Assembly (NCBI GenBank): GCA_947036575.1
Contig: CAMQSH010000041.1
Coordinates: 1-13,076 of the forward strand
Direction of reading: 5' to 3'
Origin: an uncultured Brevinema sp.
GTDB taxonomy: Bacteria > Spirochaetota > Brevinematia > Brevinematales > Brevinemataceae
DNA length: 13,076 nucleotides
The position numbers and the translations under genes are program-made. Under the pieces are notes generated by a model, which saw only the letters and a list, made by a program, of their open reading frames with translations, searched no databases and had not been told where the DNA came from. Numbering within the stretch: the stretch's first letter is position 1; every line of letters begins with the position of its first letter. Shown here in pieces: positions 7,942 through 13,076 of the stretch.

Positions 7942-8475
7942 ATGAATTATAATATTTTAGTTTTATTAGCTAATAATGTTGAAGAAATCGAATTAGTCAC
8001 CCCTATTGATTTGTGGAGAAGAGCTGGTTACACAATAACAATAGCTTCTATTGATAAAGAACTAACAGTCAAAGGTCAACAAGGAATTATTATTTCTGCA
8101 GACACAAGTTTAGAAAAAATAAATGCTAGTGAATTTGATGCTATTTTTATTCCTGGTGGAGCTGGACATCAGCACATCAAGGAGTCTTCTTTAGCAATGG
8201 ATACTATTACCTATTTTATTGATCATAACAAAACTATTCTTGCTATTTGTGCTGCACCAACTATTCTAAGCTCATGGCTTCAAGATAAAAAAGCTACTTG
8301 CTATCCCTCTATGAAAGATCTTCTCCCAAACTGGGTAGATCAAGCAATAGTAGAAGATAAACCCTTCATTACTAGTCAAGGAGCAGGAACAGCACATCTA
8401 TTAGCATTTTATTTAATAAAAAAAATCAGCGGAGAGACTGTCGCTCTCGATCAAATAAAAAGCACAATATTTTAA
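7942..8475 (+). CDS. DJ-1/PfpI (ThiJ/YajL-type) family protein
   Basis: The 177 residues cover the whole DJ-1 flavodoxin-like fold. Landmarks are the N-terminal strand YNILVLLA, NNVEEIELV with Glu17 matching the conserved Glu18 of human DJ-1, and LWRRAGYTITIAS (24-36). FIPGGAG (69-75), the nucleophile elbow AICAAP with Cys103 (DJ-1 Cys106) and TSQGAGTA (144-151) follow. Members of the family act in oxidative or carbonyl-stress defence (reported glyoxalase, deglycase or chaperone activities), although the exact reaction is debated. The frequent label of thiazole monophosphate biosynthesis is a historical misnaming. There is no signal peptide, so it is cytoplasmic. An AAGG lies 6 nt before the ATG (7932-7935). 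The gene sits between two genes for exported proteins and is probably co-transcribed with both (gaps 33 and 24 bp). The precise subfamily is uncertain. Confidence 0.92.
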   Translation: MNYNILVLLANNVEEIELVTPIDLWRRAGYTITIASIDKELTVKGQQGIIISADTSLEKINASEFDAIFIPGGAGHQHIKESSLAMDTITYFIDHNKTILAICAAPTILSSWLQDKKATCYPSMKDLLPNWVDQAIVEDKPFITSQGAGTAHLLAFYLIKKISGETVALDQIKSTIF

Positions 8476-8499
8476 GACACTAATTATTTTGGAGGGATA

Positions 8500-9231
8500 A
8501 TGTTCAAGTTTATATTTTTATATTTACTATTCTGTACCATAACAGATATCTCTTCTATGGCTCGAAAGGCACCTGCGACACAGCCTCCACAGCAAAGATT
8601 TTCTATTTTTAAATCATTAGATATTGACCATGAAAAACAACTTGTATATCGTGAAATTATACCTATTATAGCAACTGGAGATAAGCAAGAATCCCTTGAT
8701 TTTCGATCTTTTATTTTGGAAAATAAACGAACAGGAGTTGTTGCTTTTCAAATACAAATTTCTTACTATACTAATACTGATACAATGATTAATAAAAGTG
8801 ATAAATCCAAGCCTGTAGAATCGTTTGATATATTATCTATAGCGTTTATATCTAACGAGAAAAATCGTAATAATGACATATTTTTACCCATTGTAAAATT
8901 ACCTCAGCAATTATTAAATAAAGAAAATTTAACTAAATCATATATAGGAAGTATTTATCTTTTTCCAGATGATATCACTAATTTAATTACTAGTATCACA
9001 AAAGAGCCTTTATCTATTATTCAACCACCTTTTCCTGAATCTGATTTTACACAAAAAAAATTGACTCAACAATCATCGAATCAATTTTTACCAAAGGAAT
9101 TATCTATACCTTCTAAAGAACTTTATATTACCTTAAAGAATAGTCAAGGAGACGAAATCACATTATCTTTTTCTCCCTACTATACAGCTATTTTAAGATC
9201 TGCGTTAGAGTTTTATATAAAATTACTTTAA
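8500..9231 (+). CDS. Unrecognised exported protein of 243 residues
   Basis: I do not recognise the family. The ATG has a strong SD (GGAGGG, 8491-8496) immediately upstream. The N-terminus MFKFIFLYLLFCTITDISSMA looks like a signal peptide, perhaps cut after SSMA (residue 21). The Cys at position 12 is preceded by LLF, a poor lipobox, so I do not call it a lipoprotein. A Pro/Gln-rich linker (25-32) is followed by a largely beta-like region (for example GVVAFQIQISYYT, ILSIAFIS, ELYITLKN). A Pro/Ser/Gln-rich segment (about 166-200) separates it from a final strand-helix part. It is the last gene of the unit started at 7057-7085, and its stop overlaps that of the opposing 9228-9578 gene. The likely location is the periplasm. 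Confidence 0.75.
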   Translation: MFKFIFLYLLFCTITDISSMARKAPATQPPQQRFSIFKSLDIDHEKQLVYREIIPIIATGDKQESLDFRSFILENKRTGVVAFQIQISYYTNTDTMINKSDKSKPVESFDILSIAFISNEKNRNNDIFLPIVKLPQQLLNKENLTKSYIGSIYLFPDDITNLITSITKEPLSIIQPPFPESDFTQKKLTQQSSNQFLPKELSIPSKELYITLKNSQGDEITLSFSPYYTAILRSALEFYIKLL

Positions 9232-9578
9232 TCTTCAGGCAAACCTTTTTGGGGTACTGTGTATCTATAATTTAATGCATCACCTGACCAAAAATTATTA
9301 TTTGTTTCAAAAGCTGATTTTTCTTCACGAATTTTACTATCAAAATTTTGTTTTTCTACTATCGTAGTATAATTAGTAGATCTAGGCATTTGAATAACTA
9401 TATCCAATTCTTTCATAAATAATTTTTCAGCTTTACCAGCCAAAAAATGGTCCCTATTTTTTACAAAATAATACATTACCCCTAAAATTAGTGGAAATGA
9501 TATAGAAAATATTAAGAAAAATCGCTTAACATCTTTTTGTCCAAAAAACATTTTTATTCTTAATAATATAATTTTCAT
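9228..9578 (-). CDS. Small single-span membrane protein, unrecognised
   Basis: This 116-residue protein has an N-terminus rich in basic residues (MKIILLRIK, then QKDVKR) and one membrane helix (about 20-38, FFLIFSISFPLILGVMYYF). About 75 hydrophilic residues follow, probably facing the periplasm under the positive-inside rule. An AAGGA SD (9585-9589) lies 6 nt before the ATG, which argues that it is a real gene and not a shadow frame. Its stop codon overlaps that of the plus-strand gene ending at 9231. A TATAAA at 9607-9612 could be its -10 box, but I see no good -35. It is the only minus-strand gene in the right half of the window, transcribed divergently from the ABC operon. The function is unknown. 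Confidence 0.65.
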   Translation of the reverse strand: MKIILLRIKMFFGQKDVKRFFLIFSISFPLILGVMYYFVKNRDHFLAGKAEKLFMKELDIVIQMPRSTNYTTIVEKQNFDSKIREEKSAFETNNNFWSGDALNYRYTVPQKGLPED

Positions 9579-9610
9579 AGAATATCCTTATAAAGTTGTT
9601 TGCAATTTTA

Positions 9611-9639
9611 TAGACAAAAGTATTATTTCATAATATAAT
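9611..9639 (+). promoter_or_regulatory. Strong-looking promoter of the ABC-transporter operon
   Basis: TAGACA (9611-9616, five of six consensus bases), a 17-bp spacer and a perfect TATAAT (9634-9639) predict a start near 9646, about 70 nt before the ATPase ATG. Of the promoters in the window, this is among the closest to consensus. Confidence 0.6.
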
Positions 9640-9707
9640 ACTATTATCTTATTTTATCGACAACTATTTTTATTTCCTAACAATCTTATTTTAATTTATT
9701 GATAATT

Positions 9708-9712
9708 GGAGG
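9708..9712 (+). promoter_or_regulatory. Start-deciding ribosome binding site of the ABC ATPase
   Basis: GGAGG lies 4 nt before the ATG at 9717. The longer frame begins with TTG at 9699 and would place this SD inside its own coding sequence, so the ATG is chosen. Confidence 0.75.
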
Positions 9713-9716
9713 CATC

Positions 9717-10397
9717 ATGATTGTTCAAATAACTAATTTATCAAAAAAAATACCTGATGGTTCTTTTCAGAGAACTTTATTAAATGATATCAATCTTACT
9801 ATTCAAGAAAATGAAATCGTTGCCATTGTAGGAACATCAGGAGCTGGTAAGACAGCTTTATTACGGTCGCTATCTTGTTTAGAAGTAATACATGAAGGTG
9901 AATATACTTTTAATGGATCTATACATATAGTTAATTTGCCTGAATCAGGATTAGCTAATATGAGAAGATTATATATGGGGTTCATAGGCTTTGAACCTGA
10001 ATTTATTGATAATATGACAGTAAAAGAATGTCTTGAAATGCCTCTTTCTGCTCTTTCTGTATCCTATAATGAAAAGAAAAATCGTATTATTGATATTTTA
10101 GAACTTGTTGGTCTGACCTCCAAACTCAACAATTCTATTTCTTCTCTTCAATATTATGAAAGAATGTATATTGCAGCTGCTAGAGCTTTTATCAAAAAAC
10201 CTATTCTTGTCGTTGCAGATAATCCTTGTAAACAACTACACTCAGCAGAAGCTTTAGCCTTTTTAGAATTATTAACCACTCTATCAAGGGAATACGGTGG
10301 AGCTTTAGTTTATTCTACTTATGATCCTGCTCATTTAAAAAAAGTTAATAAAATTGTATATATGAAAGATGGTAGCATCATAAAAGTTACACCATAA
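9717..10397 (+). CDS. ABC-transporter ATPase subunit with degenerate catalytic motifs
   Basis: The 226-residue chain has the size and layout of LolD/MacB/YbbA-type ATPases, which drive FtsX-fold permeases from the cytoplasmic face. Walker A is intact (GTSGAGKT, 39-46, Lys45) and Walker B ends in Asp168 (ILVVAD). Other motifs are changed when aligned by hand with the usual LolD pattern. The Q-loop Gln is Phe92 (MGFIGF), and the signature LSGGQ is LQYYE (144-148). The catalytic Glu after Walker B is Asn169 (ADNPC for ADEPT), the D-loop Asp is His175 (QLH for NLD) and the switch His is Tyr202 (STYD for VTHD). Such a protein could bind ATP but should not hydrolyse it as a homodimer. The frame is intact with no sign of decay. 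The partner permease starts 21 bp downstream. The fold assignment is sure; the loss of activity is inferred. Confidence 0.9.
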   Translation: MIVQITNLSKKIPDGSFQRTLLNDINLTIQENEIVAIVGTSGAGKTALLRSLSCLEVIHEGEYTFNGSIHIVNLPESGLANMRRLYMGFIGFEPEFIDNMTVKECLEMPLSALSVSYNEKKNRIIDILELVGLTSKLNNSISSLQYYERMYIAAARAFIKKPILVVADNPCKQLHSAEALAFLELLTTLSREYGGALVYSTYDPAHLKKVNKIVYMKDGSIIKVTP

Positions 10398-10413
10398 TAT
10401 TACCCCCGTAATA
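10398..10413 (+). other. Hairpin in the place of a ribosome binding site between ATPase and permease genes
   Basis: A perfect 6-bp inverted repeat, TATTAC-CCCC-GTAATA, begins at the base after the ATPase stop codon and ends 5 nt before the permease ATG at 10419. The 21-bp gap has no purine-rich SD. No T-tract follows, so it is not a normal terminator. Confidence 0.45.
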
Positions 10414-10418
10414 ATACT

Positions 10419-13001
10419 ATGAAAAAAAATAAAATTTTTATTCCAAAAAATATTCTTCGCTTACCCTTCAAAACTAGAAGTCTTATGTATCTTATGTTAA
10501 CTATTCTTATTTCTTTAATATTTATTAGTTTAGCTATTCTTGAAGGTATGTATTTTAATATCAAAAAAAACACCATACAAAACTATAACTCTCATCTATC
10601 CGTACAAGCAACAACTTATTCTCCAGACACTTCCAAATATTTATCATCGTGGTGGAGTGAAGACTCTTCCAATCTAGAAAATCCTCAAAATCAAGAGTTT
10701 ATTAGAGCTGTTGTAAAAAGATCACTTATTCCTGCTATTTATCAAAATTCAAATCAACAATTTCCTATTCAATTAATATTATTAGATAACAATGATGATT
10801 TAATCTTTAACAATTTTATGTCTTCAACAGCAAAAGGAACCGTAATCATAAAAAATAGAATACATATTGGATATCAATTAGCTCAAAAGCTAAATCTCAA
10901 AGAAAATGATCCCTTTCCTATTTATATTCCTAGTCTAAATTATACCACCACAAACATTAGAGTTTCCTATATTTACCAATCACCAGATCGATTTAATGAT
11001 TACTATGGTGTATATCTAAATCAAGAAACTTTTAACGATATTCTTGACTCTAAATTTCAAAATTATCATATCCGTTTTTACGCCTCTCCTTTTATTTCTT
11101 TAGTAGAAGCTACTATCGCACCAACGATTGTAGGATATCCTAAAAAATATGCTGATGATTCTCTAAATTTTCAATATTTACAACTAAATACTATTAAAAA
11201 AAATATAACTAAGTGGGCTTATTACTTTTATTTTTTATGTGGGCTTTTACTATTTTTAAGTATGTATCTTAATTATTCTCTTATTATCGAAGGTATCAAT
11301 AGTTACACATATAAAACAGGCTATATTCCCAAATTATCACTTCATTTCAAAATATTATTAAATGCTTTTATTCAACTTATTAATATTACTATTGGAGCTT
11401 TAATTATCTTATTTATTTTTATCAAAATCGATCCTTATATTTCTTCCTCTTTATTTTTACCAGACAATCCTATTTATTCAGCTTTAAATTTACCATTAAC
11501 TTATCAATTTGATCCCAAAATGCCTAACAGCTTATTTCAAACAATTATTCCTTTGGGAATATTAATAGGTATGCTTGCTTATAGCTTGATGATGTTTATT
11601 TATTCTGTATTACCAAATTTTTCAGATCCTCAAAACAAAATCAGTTATATCACTATAGGATTTATCCTTGTAGCTGTTCTTGGGTTTACAAGTGTTAATG
11701 GTTACCTTCATAATAGTTTTGCTGATCAGACACGTCAACAACATTGGACTCAGTACTTCTTTGGCAAATATTCTCTCTATGAAAAAAATTACCTACATTA
11801 TGATGCCTTAAAAATATCACCTAAAACTTTTACTATTCCTTCCGATTTACTTACTATTCTACAAGAAAACCCTATACAATATATGACTACTTTAGAAATA
11901 TTTGGAACAGCCTCTTTATCGGTAGCGCCTAGTGCTGGGGAAACTCCTATTAAAACAACTAAAAATATTTCTGTTAAAGCTTTACAGGGCAATCTTTCTC
12001 AGTTTTCAAATATTTTACCACCCTTATTATCAAATCAAGTCGTTATTGGCAAGGATGTTGCTGATTATTTTTTGAGTAATAAAGTATTAACTATTAATTT
12101 TGAAAAAGAACTTTCCCTAAATCCAATCGCTAAAAATCAGAGTAATACTAACAATCTAATTGATGTTCTTTCAAATACTAATTTAGAAAATACAATTACT
12201 AATAATATTATAGAAAATACAAATAACACTACAAATGCTGAAGATATCATATTAAATACTGTCTTAGAAAGTTCTACAACTAATATAAATATTACTATTA
12301 ATGAGCTTAGTGACATTATCACTGATAATTCAGATAGTATCACAACACGTGTGGTGGTTGCTCAGATTGTAGATTTACCTATTGGAGATTTTAATAATAC
12401 TATTTTTATTAATCAAACTAATTTAGCAGGAATATTAAAAATTGCTCCTAATAGTATCACTAAGCTACAAAGTTCTGGATTAAAAAAAGTTCTCTCCCGT
12501 TATACTAATGATGATATTCTCCTAACACCTATACAAAAAAATATATTACCATGGAAACATTTAACAAATTTAGTTATGGATAGCTATTTTATTTCAGTAT
12601 TATTACAAGCTTTTGTTTCTGCTTTGTTAATTTTATCAATTATTTTATATTTGAATACTGTTGATAAAAATCTTTTAATTAATTATTATATATGGGGAAT
12701 ACCTTACGATCCTCTCAAAAAATATAGCTTAATGGCAGCGGGTAGCTTTATTATAGGGATGGGGATATCATGGTTGTCTAAGCTAATACTTATTATTAGA
12801 CCAAATATTATCCCTAAATTTCTACAAATTCCAGCCCTTGTACCAAAAGAATTATCTTTTTCTATTGATTGGATCTCTGTATTATTGTTATCTATAGGAA
12901 TTATCGTTATTTTTACTATAGTATATTTCATTTTTAATAAAATATTAAAAAGCACCCAAAAAAATACTGTTAAATATCTTTATAAAAATCAACTTTCATA
13001 A
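10419..13001 (+). CDS. Large two-domain FtsX/MacB-type ABC permease (YbbP-like layout)
   Basis: The 860-residue chain reads as two tandem MacB/LolC-like units. The first has a membrane helix (21-43), an extracytoplasmic domain (about 44-265) and helices at 267-289, 311-336 and 373-397. The second has a helix (409-427), a second extracytoplasmic domain (about 430-715) and helices at 719-745, 768-793 and 818-842. The N-terminal NILRLPFKTRSLMYLMLTIL resembles the basic lead-in of FtsX-fold permeases. INYYIWGIPYDPLKKYSL (754-771) resembles the cytoplasmic coupling segment. One chain could thus supply both halves normally given by two subunits (as LolC plus LolE), like E. coli YbbP. Type VII ABC systems of this kind usually move lipids, lipoproteins or peptides in the envelope or transmit force; the substrate here is unknown. 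An Asn/Thr-rich stretch (572-642) lies in the second domain. No SD precedes the ATG, but shortening would cut the conserved lead-in. Confidence 0.8.
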   Translation: MKKNKIFIPKNILRLPFKTRSLMYLMLTILISLIFISLAILEGMYFNIKKNTIQNYNSHLSVQATTYSPDTSKYLSSWWSEDSSNLENPQNQEFIRAVVKRSLIPAIYQNSNQQFPIQLILLDNNDDLIFNNFMSSTAKGTVIIKNRIHIGYQLAQKLNLKENDPFPIYIPSLNYTTTNIRVSYIYQSPDRFNDYYGVYLNQETFNDILDSKFQNYHIRFYASPFISLVEATIAPTIVGYPKKYADDSLNFQYLQLNTIKKNITKWAYYFYFLCGLLLFLSMYLNYSLIIEGINSYTYKTGYIPKLSLHFKILLNAFIQLINITIGALIILFIFIKIDPYISSSLFLPDNPIYSALNLPLTYQFDPKMPNSLFQTIIPLGILIGMLAYSLMMFIYSVLPNFSDPQNKISYITIGFILVAVLGFTSVNGYLHNSFADQTRQQHWTQYFFGKYSLYEKNYLHYDALKISPKTFTIPSDLLTILQENPIQYMTTLEIFGTASLSVAPSAGETPIKTTKNISVKALQGNLSQFSNILPPLLSNQVVIGKDVADYFLSNKVLTINFEKELSLNPIAKNQSNTNNLIDVLSNTNLENTITNNIIENTNNTTNAEDIILNTVLESSTTNINITINELSDIITDNSDSITTRVVVAQIVDLPIGDFNNTIFINQTNLAGILKIAPNSITKLQSSGLKKVLSRYTNDDILLTPIQKNILPWKHLTNLVMDSYFISVLLQAFVSALLILSIILYLNTVDKNLLINYYIWGIPYDPLKKYSLMAAGSFIIGMGISWLSKLILIIRPNIIPKFLQIPALVPKELSFSIDWISVLLLSIGIIVIFTIVYFIFNKILKSTQKNTVKYLYKNQLS
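12132..12344 (+). repeat. Asn/Thr-rich low-complexity segment in the permease
   Basis: Codons 572-642 of the permease contain 18 Asn and 13 Thr in 71 residues, in irregular short repeats such as SNTN, ENTI, ENTN and NTTN. In DNA these are imperfect repeats of AATACTAAT/AATACAAAT type. The antisense strand is also open across most of it, which reflects composition and not a gene. Confidence 0.7.
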
Positions 13002-13006
13002 ATTAT

Positions 13007-13011
13007 AGGAG
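13007..13011 (+). promoter_or_regulatory. Ribosome binding site of the gene at the right edge
   Basis: AGGAG lies 6 nt before the ATG at 13018, ideal spacing, and supports a real gene start only 16 bp after the permease stop codon. Confidence 0.65.
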
Positions 13012-13017
13012 TACTAT

Positions 13018-13076
13018 ATGCTATTTGTTAATATCGCTCAAGCACCTTTTATCATTGGATTAATCTTATTTCTCCT
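13018..13076 (+). CDS. Start of a membrane or exported protein, cut by the window edge
   Basis: Nineteen codons are visible (MLFVNIAQAPFIIGLILFL) and the frame is open at the edge. The sequence is hydrophobic, and could be a first membrane helix or a signal anchor. The AGGAG SD and the 16-bp gap place it in the same operon as the ABC ATPase and permease, so it may be a third component of that system. Too little is visible to name it. Confidence 0.6.
   Translation, partial: MLFVNIAQAPFIIGLILFL

Noticed and set aside
8524..8538. Lipobox in the 8500-9231 product (LLFC, Cys12)
   Set aside because: Phe at -1 is not acceptable in known lipoboxes, and a hydrophobic core of about 10 residues is very short; an ordinary signal peptide fits better.
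9699..9716. Longer TTG-started version of the ABC ATPase
   Set aside because: The GGAGG at 9708-9712 is ideally placed for the ATG at 9717, and the extra six residues (MIIGGI) are just a translation of the SD region.
12137..12343. Minus-strand open frame opposite the permease
   Set aside because: It lies wholly within the Asn/Thr-rich permease segment and is a by-product of low-complexity codons, with no SD or family resemblance. The same reasoning applies to the other short opposite-strand frames (for example 572-769, 1276-1461, 2839-3108, 9803-9985, 11798-11992, 12704-12955).
1..13076. CRISPR arrays, tRNA or rRNA genes, transposases, phage genes
   Set aside because: I read both strands for regular spaced repeats, cloverleaf-like blocks, terminal inverted repeats and matching protein motifs and saw none.

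Overview
The window is strongly AT-rich bacterial DNA with compact operons. Most genes have Shine-Dalgarno (SD) sequences (GGAG, GGAGG, AAGGA), and several promoters look like classical -35/-10 elements with 17-bp spacing. A large LptD-like outer-membrane protein and several exported proteins indicate a diderm (Gram-negative-type) cell. AT-richness, good SD sites and a cysteine-poor LptD homologue together fit an AT-rich spirochaete best. That is inference: no rRNA or clade-specific marker is present, and another low-GC diderm cannot be excluded.

Left part, minus strand (1-6974). A probable promoter at 19-47 fires out of the left edge. Next come an unrecognised 792-residue exported protein (69-2447), tRNA-guanine transglycosylase (tgt, 2674-3807) and an LptD/OstA-type outer-membrane assembly protein (3828-6974, TTG start). 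lptD and tgt are 20 bp apart and very likely co-transcribed from a promoter at 7007-7035.

Middle part, plus strand (7036-9231). A divergent promoter (7057-7085) drives a probable three-gene operon: a small outer-membrane beta-barrel protein with an odd charged, alanine-rich tail; a DJ-1/PfpI-family protein; and an unrecognised exported protein. The last gene overlaps, tail to tail, a small single-membrane-span protein on the minus strand (9228-9578).

Right part, plus strand (9579-13076). A good promoter (TAGACA-17-TATAAT) precedes an ABC-transporter operon: an ABC ATPase, an 860-residue permease built as two tandem MacB/LolC-like halves, and the start of a further membrane protein that runs off the edge. 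The ATPase keeps Walker A and the Walker B aspartate but has lost the Q-loop glutamine, the LSGGQ signature, the catalytic glutamate, the D-loop aspartate and the switch histidine. It therefore looks like a nucleotide-binding but non-hydrolysing ABC subunit paired with a YbbP-like permease. This is the most unusual system in the window.

The theme across the window is the cell envelope: five or six of the nine genes encode exported, outer-membrane or inner-membrane proteins. Three of the exported proteins are predicted to begin with glutamine after signal-peptide cleavage.
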